From contig JAQQAP010000005.1 in NCBI GenBank assembly GCA_028533045.1, positions 96,829 through 160,828 of the forward strand: DNA of 64,000 bases. Reading direction: 5' to 3'. The position numbers were made by a program, and so were the translations under genes. The notes under the pieces are model-generated. The model saw only the letters and a program-made list of their open reading frames with translations, was not told where the DNA came from and did no database searches. Below, piece after piece: positions 33,266-41,862 of the stretch (the stretch's first letter is position 1; every line of letters starts with the position of its first letter). The DNA comes from Spirochaetales bacterium. Its GTDB lineage: Bacteria > Spirochaetota > Spirochaetia > DSM-2461.

Positions 33266-34269
33266 TCCCGTCCAAACACGGCTCCCTTCCTCTTTTGCTG
33301 ACGGCGATGTTTTCGCTGATACTTGTCGTTTCGGGAGCTTTTCTTCTTCTCTATTTTCCCCGGCCTCTTATTGCGATTGCCATTGTCCTTTTAACGGCGG
33401 TTACCACCGTTTCCGTGTTGATGGTTCACCGGAATACCCGGAAGAAAATGGAGGCCCTCTCCCAAGCCACCCGGGCGCTCTCCATGAAGTTGACCGCCCT
33501 GGCTAACGGAGACAGGGAAGTCAGCTTTTATACGAAAAATCCCTCCGAGTTTAACGAGATCGCCCAGGCGGCGGAACTTTTGCAGTATGAGCTGGATAAA
33601 AACGAGAGGGAGCGTGTTCGCTGGAGTCAGGATATCACCCATGATTTAAGAACGCCCGTTACGGCCATGAAAATTCAACTGGAGGGGATGCGTGACGGTG
33701 TTTTGGCTCCTTCCGAGGATCGGTACAGACTGCTCTTTAAAGAGATAAACGAGCTGGAAATCATGCTAAGCGACTTTTCCCTTTTAAACCGCATCGAGAC
33801 ACCCGATCTGGTTCTGCAAAAGGAGTGGCTTTCCAGCGAGGAGATCATCAAAACTCTTTACGAACGCTTTAATATTCAGGCCGACAAGGAGGGAATCAAC
33901 CTGATTGTTCGCTGGGACAAGTTCTATTTTAAGGCGGACTCTTCCCTCTTTCTCCGAGCCGCCTCCAACCTGATTCAGAACGCTCTGAGCTACTCCTCTT
34001 CGGGGGCGGAAGTTCATCTCTCCTTCCGATTGTACGACAATATGATTCAGCTAACCGTGGAAAATCCCGGTAACATCCCGGAGGAGGAACTTCCCCTGCT
34101 GTTCCAACGTCTCTACCGGGGAGAAAGCAGCCGCACCACCAGCGGTTCCGGGTTGGGCCTGACCATTGCCAAGTCCATAGCCCAGCTTCATCAGGGGGAT
34201 ATTCAGGCCATGAACAGCAATAGGGGGACCACTCTTTTCATTATGACAATAAATATGGTTATAAGCTGA
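33262..34269 (+). CDS. Membrane sensor histidine kinase
   Basis: 335 residues with two closely spaced N-terminal membrane segments (about 10-52) and almost no periplasmic loop, then a HAMP-like linker, HisKA with WSQDITHDLRTPV (H127) and HATPase (NLIQNALSYSSSG, GSGLGLTIAKSI). The near absence of an external domain suggests it senses the membrane or an intramembrane partner. It is the partner of the overlapping OmpR-type regulator. Confidence 0.93.
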   Translation: MIPSKHGSLPLLLTAMFSLILVVSGAFLLLYFPRPLIAIAIVLLTAVTTVSVLMVHRNTRKKMEALSQATRALSMKLTALANGDREVSFYTKNPSEFNEIAQAAELLQYELDKNERERVRWSQDITHDLRTPVTAMKIQLEGMRDGVLAPSEDRYRLLFKEINELEIMLSDFSLLNRIETPDLVLQKEWLSSEEIIKTLYERFNIQADKEGINLIVRWDKFYFKADSSLFLRAASNLIQNALSYSSSGAEVHLSFRLYDNMIQLTVENPGNIPEEELPLLFQRLYRGESSRTTSGSGLGLTIAKSIAQLHQGDIQAMNSNRGTTLFIMTINMVIS

Positions 34270-34307
34270 TTTCACCTCCCCCCAGAGTTCTTTTAAAAAG
34301 ATTAAAA

Positions 34308-34346
34308 ATACCATACAAATGTAAGGTATTATGATATGATCTTTTT
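34308..34346 (+). promoter_or_regulatory. Operator-promoter of the radical SAM gene
   Basis: An inverted repeat, ATACCATAC-AAAT-GTAAGGTAT (34308-34329), with one mismatch covers a CATACA -35 (34312-34317). The -10, TATGAT (34335-34340), is 17 nt further on and 6 nt before ATG 34347. This indicates a repressed, leaderless promoter. Confidence 0.6.
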
Positions 34347-35672
34347 ATGGCCCATTATATTCGCTCCCTCTCTCCGGAGGACAAACTTGATATTCTCACC
34401 GAATCGGCCCGATACGATGTGTGCCTGGCGTCGTGTAACGGACAGGCTGGAGGGGGCCGTGGGAGGGTACGCGATCCTTCTTCACCCCTGACCCGATGGA
34501 TCTATCCCGCCGCCGTTCCCGGGGGAGGTATGGTCCATATGCTTAAGGTACTCATGAGCAATGTCTGCGTGAATAACTGCTCCTACTGTTTTTTCGGGGC
34601 CCGCCGAGACTGTGGTCGCCGGACCTCATTCCGTCCCGAAGAGCTGGCGGCCATTTTTATGAAATTTTACCGGGCCGGAGAGGTAAACGGTCTGTTTCTC
34701 TCTTCCGGGATTAAGGGTGATGCGGAAGAGACCATGTTGGCCATGGTCAAAACGGCCCGTCTTTTAAGGGAGCGTTACCATTTTCCCGATTATATTCATT
34801 TAAAGGTACTGCCCGGTGTCTCGGAGGGGCTGATTGAGGAGGCGGTGCGACTGGCTAACCGGATCTCCTTGAATCTGGAAGCACCCACCGGGGATCTTCT
34901 GGGTAAAATTGCCCCGGAGAAATCCTTTCGGGAGGGGATTCTCACAAGGATGAACTGGACCGGAGAGTTGATTCGCCGGGGTCGAGGCAGAACCGCCAGC
35001 CAGACGACTCAGTTTGTAGTGGGCCCTTCGAAGGAGAGCGACCTGGATATTCTACGGACGGTGGACTGGATTTATCGGGAACGATACATCTTCCGCTCCT
35101 ACTTCTCCGCCTATCAGAATCCCGACGATCCTCTATGTCAGGGAAGAGGGGAGGGGGATGCCCTTCTGCGGGAGCACCGCCTTTACCAAAGCGATTATCT
35201 GTTACGGGCCTACGGCTTCCGTTTTCCCGATTTGGTCTTCGACGGGGAAAACCGCCTTCCTCTCCAGACCGATCCGAAAACGGCTTGGGCCTTGATGCAT
35301 GGGGAAAACTATCCGGTGGATATTAATCGGGCGTCGGAGGAGGCTCTTCTGCGGGTTCCCGGAATCGGTCCCCTTTCGGCTTCCCGAATCGTGGAGTGGC
35401 GGAAGGAGAATCCCTTTCGTTGCCTGGAAGATCTGAAGACCACCGGCTGTATCATCTCCCGAGCGGCCTCCTTTATTGAATTTTCCGGTAAGAAATCCCG
35501 GGAGGAGCAGCTTTATCTCTTTGAAAGGGAGCCTCCTTCCGATTGGAAAGTCGGTATCGATCCACTTCAGAAGGAAAAGGTCGGGGCGAATTACGATTAT
35601 CCCGCTCAACGGGGGAAAACAGTCAATTATTTGAGCAAAAGGGAGAAGGTCGCCCCCCTTTACTGCCGCTGA
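34347..35672 (+). CDS. Radical SAM protein with helix-hairpin-helix domain (putative DNA modification/repair)
   Basis: 441 residues. The iron-sulfur cluster motif is CVNNCSYC (C74, C78, C81). A radical SAM barrel follows to about residue 270, and a helix-hairpin-helix DNA-binding motif (VDINRASEEALLRVPGIGPLSASRIVEWR) sits near residue 330. This is the layout of the family annotated as putative DNA modification/repair radical SAM proteins, usually neighboured by a DUF4130-type partner. No partner is adjacent here. The reaction is not established. The gene has an inverted-repeat operator and no Shine-Dalgarno. Confidence 0.85.
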   Translation: MAHYIRSLSPEDKLDILTESARYDVCLASCNGQAGGGRGRVRDPSSPLTRWIYPAAVPGGGMVHMLKVLMSNVCVNNCSYCFFGARRDCGRRTSFRPEELAAIFMKFYRAGEVNGLFLSSGIKGDAEETMLAMVKTARLLRERYHFPDYIHLKVLPGVSEGLIEEAVRLANRISLNLEAPTGDLLGKIAPEKSFREGILTRMNWTGELIRRGRGRTASQTTQFVVGPSKESDLDILRTVDWIYRERYIFRSYFSAYQNPDDPLCQGRGEGDALLREHRLYQSDYLLRAYGFRFPDLVFDGENRLPLQTDPKTAWALMHGENYPVDINRASEEALLRVPGIGPLSASRIVEWRKENPFRCLEDLKTTGCIISRAASFIEFSGKKSREEQLYLFEREPPSDWKVGIDPLQKEKVGANYDYPAQRGKTVNYLSKREKVAPLYCR

Positions 35673-36463
35673 GCCGCCTCTTCCGAATACTGCTCGGAGA
35701 ACCAGAAAAAGAGGGCTTTCATTCGGTTATAGAAGGACTTTGAAGCCTTGTTGACCACCAATCCGACCTGCAGCGTCCGGGCGGACATGGTTCCGTAGTA
35801 GAGAATTCCCTCTTCCACGGGAATAACGAGGACTCCGGTATAAAAATTGCCTTCCTTGATCACTCTCACAAGGCCGTTGTATTTCATATTCGTCATGGTT
35901 TTCATGGACATAAGGAGGGTTTCCCCGTTGCTTGTCATGGTTACCGCCGAACGATTGGCTCCGAAGGTCAGATCTTTTTGATGCATATAAAAGGAAGACC
36001 TTTCGGGGAGAGTGTCGTGGTGAAGATCCTCCAGCACCCTATCTCCTTCCAAATCTTCCAGGCGCCAGCACTCCTCGAAGAGAAGGCGCATTTCCCCTCG
36101 GCTGGCGGAGTAGTATTCCAATCCTTCCAGACTGCTTATACGGGAGAGGATGTTCATAATATTCAGAAGCTCCTCTTCCTCCGACAGTCTGTCTGTCCGG
36201 GGAATAAAGAAAATACCTTCGATGGCAAAATTTCCGCTCAGATCCTCCAGCTCCTTTTTTAGTTCCCCCGCCTGGGCCACATCGGGAATCATCTGGGGCT
36301 CGGTTTCGTCATAATGAAACAGGGTAATTTCGCCCTGGCCGTTAAGCCGGGCCCTCTCCTCATCGCTTAGAAAATCGCCCAGGGAAGGCAGGGCATGGAG
36401 CCCTGCGGAAAGGAGCAGTACGCAGGAGAGGAAAAGGACTCTCTTTTGGGGTGAAAAAATCAT
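35660..36463 (-). CDS. Secreted protein of unknown function
   Basis: 267 residues with an N-terminal signal peptide ending near LHA (MIFSPQKRVLFLSCVLLLSAGLHA) and a soluble alpha-beta domain containing RMKALFFWFSEQ at the C-terminus. I recall similar proteins in spirochaetes but cannot name the family with confidence. ATG 36463 follows GGAGG at 8 nt, while the longer frame to 36496 has no support. It overlaps the radical SAM gene tail to tail by 13 bases. Confidence 0.7.
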   Translation of the reverse strand: MIFSPQKRVLFLSCVLLLSAGLHALPSLGDFLSDEERARLNGQGEITLFHYDETEPQMIPDVAQAGELKKELEDLSGNFAIEGIFFIPRTDRLSEEEELLNIMNILSRISSLEGLEYYSASRGEMRLLFEECWRLEDLEGDRVLEDLHHDTLPERSSFYMHQKDLTFGANRSAVTMTSNGETLLMSMKTMTNMKYNGLVRVIKEGNFYTGVLVIPVEEGILYYGTMSARTLQVGLVVNKASKSFYNRMKALFFWFSEQYSEEAAQRQ

Positions 36464-36568
36464 GAAACAAACCTCCGATTTGCCACACTTTATCACGGCT
36501 TTTGTGATAGAGTAAACCTGATATCAACCTCCGGCACAAAAGAGGGCCGGTGAAAAAAGGAGTGATCC

Positions 36569-37762
36569 ATGAAAAAAATACTACCCATTCTATCTCTTTT
36601 CCTACTTTGTAATGGTCTTTTTGCCCAGGATTCCGCCAACCTGGAGGAGTTACGGCTTTTCACCCGTTCCACTTTGCTCAAGGGCGAGATGAAAGCCCGA
36701 GAGGTCGGGGCCGATTCTGTTGTTTTAGGGGAGATCCTCTATGAGGGCAATTCCACATCCCTGGGACAGCTTCTCGTCGATCTTCTGACGGCGGAGATTA
36801 CCAACAATTCCACCTTGGAGTTGCTGTCGAATCCGTCCGCCCTCAGGGAGTCCGGAGATGAATGGCTGATTATCAACGGTGTGATTCATACCTTGGACAA
36901 TGTGGTTTATATGCAGTTGCGGATTGTAGACAGCAGCGATCAAACCCCCTTGGCCGTACTGGAAAAAACCCTGGCCTATCCTCCCTTTGCGGAACTACTG
37001 TACGTGGACAGCTATCAGGACGATTATTATGAAGAGCCGGTGGTGGTACGGGAAGATTACGCCATGGAGCCGAACAATGATCTTAACAGTGCGGTGGAGT
37101 ACATTCCCGGCGATAGTTATGAACTGGCCCTGACTCCCTGGGATGAGGACTGGTTCTTTTTTACAGTGGAAGAGGAGAGCCTTACCAGCGATGCTTTTCT
37201 TGTCGAAATTTACACCACCGGAACAACCGACACCTATATGACCGTATACGGTCCTGATGATCCGAACCTTTACTACGGCGAGTCGGACGACTACATCGAT
37301 GGGAATGCGGGAATGCCCATCACGTTGGATGCTCCGGGAACGTTCTGGGTGGTTATCTCCGGTTATTCCGACGAGACAAACGGTTATTACGGCCTGGAAT
37401 CCTATACCAGTCCGGTGGAATTTGCCGACGAGTATGAGCCGAATAATACTTGGGAAAGAGCTACTGTTCTGACCGGTGATGAGGTGCAAGAGCATGCCTT
37501 CGGTTTAGGTGATGTTTTGGATACCTTCCAGTTTACCCAAGCTGCCTTCGGAGAGGTGACTCTTTATACGGAAGGTATGCTGGACACCTATATGGACCTT
37601 TACGACGAATACGGAAACTATATCGCCAGTGACGACGACGGAGGGAAAGATTCCAATGCCCGTCTCGAAATCGACCTGAACCAGGGGAAGTATTTTGTAG
37701 AAGTCCGTCCCTACGATGAGTCCGGTTCCGGCAATTATCAGATGTTTTTGGAACGGGAGTAA
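36569..37762 (+). CDS. Secreted protein with two PPC-like beta domains
   Basis: 397 residues. Signal peptide MKKILPILSLFLLCNGLFA, an N-terminal domain (about 25-140) resembling CsgG/FlgO-type assembly proteins (AREVGADSVVLGEILYEG...), then two bacterial pre-peptidase C-terminal (PPC)-like beta-sandwiches, each opening with an EPNN motif (about residues 170 and 290) and ending with WFFFTV or YFVEVRPYD-type strands. There is no protease domain, so this is a stand-alone secreted binding or structural protein. It starts after AAAAGGAG. Confidence 0.75.
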   Translation: MKKILPILSLFLLCNGLFAQDSANLEELRLFTRSTLLKGEMKAREVGADSVVLGEILYEGNSTSLGQLLVDLLTAEITNNSTLELLSNPSALRESGDEWLIINGVIHTLDNVVYMQLRIVDSSDQTPLAVLEKTLAYPPFAELLYVDSYQDDYYEEPVVVREDYAMEPNNDLNSAVEYIPGDSYELALTPWDEDWFFFTVEEESLTSDAFLVEIYTTGTTDTYMTVYGPDDPNLYYGESDDYIDGNAGMPITLDAPGTFWVVISGYSDETNGYYGLESYTSPVEFADEYEPNNTWERATVLTGDEVQEHAFGLGDVLDTFQFTQAAFGEVTLYTEGMLDTYMDLYDEYGNYIASDDDGGKDSNARLEIDLNQGKYFVEVRPYDESGSGNYQMFLERE

Positions 37763-39456
37763 AAAATATCCCTATGGTAGCGGAGGGATCGGCCTAACTC
37801 CCGGTAGAGGGAGAGGCTATTGCGAATAATGCCGATTCCTCCGGCTGCCTGACTCTCTTCTATGGCCTGAAGATGGGGCTGGATCAGAAATCCGCCTATC
37901 TCTCGGGCCGCTTCCCGGGCTATCTCCCTGTCCAATCCATCTAACCGTTTCAGGAGTTCTTCCAGGGATTGCCCCCTCAGGAACGCCTCTTCCAGTTCCA
38001 GGACGGTCTTCTCCGCTTCCACAACCGGGCGAAGGGCGCAGTCCAGGGAATCAATCAAATTTTCCACCCGCTCTTGAACATCCCGGTCATGTCCGACAGT
38101 TCGGGAGAGAAGATCCCCTTTCCGCTGTTCAATCTCCTCCCTCCTCAGGGGCAGAGTCAGCAGCTCCCGAATCTCTTTAAGGGGCATTCCGTCGATAAAA
38201 GAACCCCGTCCGGAGAGATTCCATGTCTTTCCTTGGCTCTTTTTCACCTGTTCGGAAAACCAGCTAATGTAAACTTGCATCCTCTGATCCGAGAGAATCG
38301 GCCGTCCCTGATAATTTTTTTTCACAAACAGGGGCGCCGAGTGGAGGGCCTGCCAGGTCCACTGTTCCGGCCCGGCCGTTCGTGTGGAAAGGTAATTGAC
38401 CCGTTCCTCAAAGAAACTCCCCCGGCAATGGGTTTGTTTGCCGGGAAAACCCAGGTCCAGACCGGCGCAGTACACCGAGTTGCAGCCCAGTATAAAAGCC
38501 AAGTCCCAGGCTGCTGTGGCCACGGATCCCCCCGATTTTAGGGAAATATCCAAAAGATCCTTCTCCAGCACCGAGGCGAGAGGAAAGGGGGAGCGGGAAA
38601 GGAAAAGGGGACCCGAATGGTTTCTGAGGGTCCGGGGGTGAACGGAGGTATCCGATATGACAATGGTTTTGTCCAGGCGGGAAAAATCCAGGTGGCGCGT
38701 ATTCCAGTATTGAGGGTCGGTCACCACAAGGAAATCCGCCTCTACCCCGTGTTTCTGTAAATTCCCGAAGGAGGTGTCCACCGCGATAATCACCACCCGG
38801 TCGGCCAGATCTTTCATAAGGGGAAGATGTTGTTCCAGGGTGGGCCCGGCGGCAACCAGGAGAGCGGGAAGATCGGAAAATTGGTCCTTAAGTCGGGAAA
38901 GGGCTTCTCCTCGCGCCAGAAGGGGCAGGTTAGCCGCCAGGTTCCTAACCCAAAGCCGCCCGAAGCGATTCAGGGTGTTCATGTTGATTTCACGACGGTC
39001 CAGCCAGCGGTGGGCTACTTTTCTGACCTCTTCGTAATAGTCCCGGTCCTTGGTAAAGAGGGTTCCATGGGGAATAATATCGAACCGGGAGATCTGTTTT
39101 TCCCGGAAGAAAGAGGTCAAATCCTCCGGTTCTCCTCCGGGGAAAAAGAAAACCCGCCCCGATTCGGCCAGGGCCGTGAAATCCCGGTGCCGGCAGACTT
39201 CCTGGAAAAGTTCCGCCTCCTTTTCCACCACAATCAGGGGAATCTCTTCGGTCGCCTCCAGGTAGGCTTCCACCTGATAACCCATGCCGAAGCCCAGAAA
39301 GAGAGCTGCCCGGGCTTGCCTGTCTCGGTTTGCCGCAATCCTCTCTCCTTCCCGCCGGGGATCGTGGCGGGAACAGAGGGAAATCCCGTCGAACTGACCG
39401 GCGGGCAAACCGTTACGGGCGGGGAAAAAGGAGAATCGGTCCTTGTTGTTTGTCAT
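37738..39456 (-). CDS. Maf-type (DUF115) motility accessory factor, putative flagellin glycosyltransferase
   Basis: 572 residues. The central DUF115 segment (LPALLVAAGPTLEQHLPLMKDLADRVVIIAVDTSFGNLQKHGVEADFLVVTDPQ) is the Maf signature. N-terminal GFGMGYQVEAYL and C-terminal coiled-coil helices fit the family. Maf proteins transfer nonulosonic acids to flagellin in Campylobacter, Clostridium and related systems. With neuB 6 kb away this suggests glycosylated periplasmic flagella. The start overlaps the PBP stop by ATGA, and it converges with the secreted PPC protein. Confidence 0.85.
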   Translation of the reverse strand: MTNNKDRFSFFPARNGLPAGQFDGISLCSRHDPRREGERIAANRDRQARAALFLGFGMGYQVEAYLEATEEIPLIVVEKEAELFQEVCRHRDFTALAESGRVFFFPGGEPEDLTSFFREKQISRFDIIPHGTLFTKDRDYYEEVRKVAHRWLDRREINMNTLNRFGRLWVRNLAANLPLLARGEALSRLKDQFSDLPALLVAAGPTLEQHLPLMKDLADRVVIIAVDTSFGNLQKHGVEADFLVVTDPQYWNTRHLDFSRLDKTIVISDTSVHPRTLRNHSGPLFLSRSPFPLASVLEKDLLDISLKSGGSVATAAWDLAFILGCNSVYCAGLDLGFPGKQTHCRGSFFEERVNYLSTRTAGPEQWTWQALHSAPLFVKKNYQGRPILSDQRMQVYISWFSEQVKKSQGKTWNLSGRGSFIDGMPLKEIRELLTLPLRREEIEQRKGDLLSRTVGHDRDVQERVENLIDSLDCALRPVVEAEKTVLELEEAFLRGQSLEELLKRLDGLDREIAREAAREIGGFLIQPHLQAIEESQAAGGIGIIRNSLSLYRELGRSLRYHRDIFYSRSKNI

Positions 39457-41339
39457 TTAAACTCCAGAAAGATTACCTGGCCTTCTTCTAAAGGCATACC
39501 GGCCTGGGGAAATTGAAATATCACCCGCCCTTCCCCTTTCATGGTCACACCGGTCTTTCCGTCGGCGAAAAACCGCAGGGCTTCCCTTTTGGAAAGGCCC
39601 GTGAAATCGGGGATTCTGTCGCCTGGGCTGAGAACTTCAGGCCGGGGCAGGTTCACATGACCGGTTGTTTCGTAGACTTCGTTCTCCAAGAGGGGGATGT
39701 GGTAGTAGGAGGCCAGGTCCAGGGCTATCTCTTTTACCAGGGGGGAACCGATCGTTCCGCCGTAGTAAATGTCTCCTTGGGGATTTTTCAGGACGATGTA
39801 AATGATAAGCTGGGGATCGTCGGAGGGAAAAAGGGCCATCACCGAGGCGGTAAAACGGTCCGGGTAATACTCCCCCGTTTCCAGATTGGTAATCTGGGCG
39901 GTTCCCGATTTTGCGGAAATGGGAAAGTCGTCGATCCGGGCCCGGCGGGTGGTTCCCACGGGGGAGTCCACAATACCCTGCATCATTTTAAGCATGGCCG
40001 AGGCGGTCTCCGGCGAGAGAACCTCCCGCACCGGTTCCCGGGTGTACTCCTTGATCAGTTCTCCCTGGGGAGATTCGATTTTTTTGATGATATGGGGCTT
40101 AAGAAGCATTCCTCCGTTGGCGAATACGGTGGCGGCCGTAACCATCTGCAGGGCGGAAACCCCCACTTCCTGGCCGATGGAGATGGTCGGTTTGGAGCGG
40201 AGGGACCACTCTTCCGGCTCTTTTAACAGGCCGTTCGATTCGCCGGGCAGGGGAAGACCGGTGGCCTTGCCGAAGCCGAAATTCCTGAGCATGCCGTAGA
40301 AGGCGGCGGCGTCCACACTTTCCGAGGCGTAGGCGGTTCCCACATTGCTCGAATGGTTCAGAATCCCTTGCAGATCCAGTACGCCGTAGTTTCCCAGGTC
40401 GGTGATGGGGGCGATATGGTACTTCTGGAAATAGTCAGGATTAAATCCGCCCGTGGTGTCGTAGGAGATCTCCGGCGTAATTCCCCCCAGTTCCATGAAG
40501 GATGAGAGGGAGAAGACCTTAAACACCGATCCCGGCTCGTAGGCCATTTGGGTCAGCTGATTTTTTCTCTCCGCCGCCCCGTAGTCCTGAAAGTTATTGG
40601 GATCGAACTGGGGCAGGGAGATATAAGCAGCAATATCGCCTGTTTTGGCCTCCATCACGACCGCCATCAATTCGTCCGGCTGGTACTCTTCGTAGGCCCT
40701 TTCCAGAATTTTCTCTACCCGGTGCTGTACGGTAATGTCAATGGTCAGATAAACCCGGTTCCCGTAGGTAGGGGACTCTTCTCCGATAAGAGTGGGAGAG
40801 AGGATGTCGTTCAGGGTGTATTCGATTCCGTCGAGCCCCACATTGTCCGTTCCCACATAGCCGATCACATGGGAGGCCAGGGTTTGCTGGGGGTAATGGC
40901 GGCCCGGTTCCGGTTCAAGGCGGATCCCCTCCAGCTTGCCCGTTCCCATCAGGGCGCTTAAGTCCTTCGATTCGGCGGGGCTGATCTGCCGTTTGATCCA
41001 GGCGAAGTTGCTCCCCTCCCGGTTGGTCAGAAGCGCTTCCGTTCCGTCCCGGTCCAGGCCGAGCACTTCCGAGAGAATCCGGGCCGACTCTTCCGGCTCT
41101 TTCAGTTCCGGCCGCCAGAGGGAGACCGAATAGAGTTGGGTCTGAACGGCCAGAAGGTTCCCCTTTTTGTCCAGAATGGGTCCCCGGGCCGCTTCGGGAA
41201 GAATCAGGTTCGTCCGGGGAGAGGGGGTGGAGGAGGTCAGCATAATAAGGGCGAATCGGAGGAGGATAACAAAGGTAAAGGAGGAAATGACGATGAAAAA
41301 TATGCGGAATCGTTTGTTTCTTAAGTCGCCGTTATTCAA
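39453..41339 (-). CDS. Penicillin-binding protein (PBP2/FtsI type) with PASTA domain
   Basis: 628-residue class B transpeptidase that cross-links peptidoglycan at septum or side wall. N-terminal anchor (about 10-33), dimerisation domain, and transpeptidase with SxxK at EPGSVFK (S271, K274), SSN at NHSSNVGTA and KSGT at SAKSGTAQ. A C-terminal PASTA-like domain (about 560-628) ends VIFLEFK. Paralogous FtsI/SpoVD and PBP2 cannot be separated from this alone. It overlaps the lepB stop by 8 bases and the Maf start. Confidence 0.92.
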   Translation of the reverse strand: MNNGDLRNKRFRIFFIVISSFTFVILLRFALIMLTSSTPSPRTNLILPEAARGPILDKKGNLLAVQTQLYSVSLWRPELKEPEESARILSEVLGLDRDGTEALLTNREGSNFAWIKRQISPAESKDLSALMGTGKLEGIRLEPEPGRHYPQQTLASHVIGYVGTDNVGLDGIEYTLNDILSPTLIGEESPTYGNRVYLTIDITVQHRVEKILERAYEEYQPDELMAVVMEAKTGDIAAYISLPQFDPNNFQDYGAAERKNQLTQMAYEPGSVFKVFSLSSFMELGGITPEISYDTTGGFNPDYFQKYHIAPITDLGNYGVLDLQGILNHSSNVGTAYASESVDAAAFYGMLRNFGFGKATGLPLPGESNGLLKEPEEWSLRSKPTISIGQEVGVSALQMVTAATVFANGGMLLKPHIIKKIESPQGELIKEYTREPVREVLSPETASAMLKMMQGIVDSPVGTTRRARIDDFPISAKSGTAQITNLETGEYYPDRFTASVMALFPSDDPQLIIYIVLKNPQGDIYYGGTIGSPLVKEIALDLASYYHIPLLENEVYETTGHVNLPRPEVLSPGDRIPDFTGLSKREALRFFADGKTGVTMKGEGRVIFQFPQAGMPLEEGQVIFLEFK

Positions 41340-41754
41340 TGAAAATACCTTTCTTTCCTATCACTTTGCCCAGTATAACATCTTTTTCTATAAAACCCCA
41401 CTCCCGGGAATCCTGGGAATGGAAGGAATTTTCCCCCAGGAGGAAGACCGTTCCCGGCGGCACGACCGGGTGGGCGGCCAGCCGGTCCTTCTGATCGGGC
41501 TGAAGAAACCAGAGTCCCCCCTCAAGGAGCAGGTAATTTCCTTCGATCACCAGTGAATCCCCCTCCGTCAGATAGCAGCTCTTTACTGCCAGTCTGCCCT
41601 GGGGATCGGTAAATACCACCAGATCCCCCGGTTCAATCCTTTTTGTTCTGACCACGGGAATCAGGTCTCCCTCAAAAAGAAGGGGTTCCATGGACACATC
41701 GGCCACCTGAAAAAAGGAGAGGAGGGGAATGAACAGTGTGAGAAGGGAACCCAT
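41332..41754 (-). CDS. lepB: Signal peptidase I
   Basis: 140 residues from ATG 41754. One hydrophobic segment (about residues 2-16) is followed by the serine motif VSMEPLLFEGDLIPV and the lysine motif RLAVKS, then a GEN(S)..DSREWGFI box. It is a short SPase I that removes signal peptides from secreted proteins in this window. A TTG start at 41826 (164 aa) is the alternative. I prefer 41754 because a TCGACA-N17-TAAGAT promoter ends 8 nt before it and the extension lies inside that promoter. Both choices lack a Shine-Dalgarno. Confidence 0.82.
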   Translation of the reverse strand: MGSLLTLFIPLLSFFQVADVSMEPLLFEGDLIPVVRTKRIEPGDLVVFTDPQGRLAVKSCYLTEGDSLVIEGNYLLLEGGLWFLQPDQKDRLAAHPVVPPGTVFLLGENSFHSQDSREWGFIEKDVILGKVIGKKGIFIE

Positions 41755-41762
41755 GAAAACTA

Positions 41763-41791
41763 ATCTTAATACAGGTGATGGTTTTTGTCGA
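41763..41791 (-). promoter_or_regulatory. lepB promoter, near-leaderless
   Basis: Minus strand: TCGACA (41786-41791), 17-nt spacer, TAAGAT (41763-41768), 8 nt to ATG 41754. It lies back to back with the gene for the LysM-LytM protein. Confidence 0.5.
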
Positions 41792-41862
41792 TATATTCCA
41801 TAATGGTAGTTACCCGCGATCGACAAAATATGGGCCGGGGGGGGAAAAAAGTCTCCCTTAAG

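Noticed and set aside
41755..41826. TTG-initiated N-terminal extension of lepB
   Set aside because: It overlaps a plausible lepB promoter and is AT-rich and poorly conserved-looking. Kept only as an alternative.
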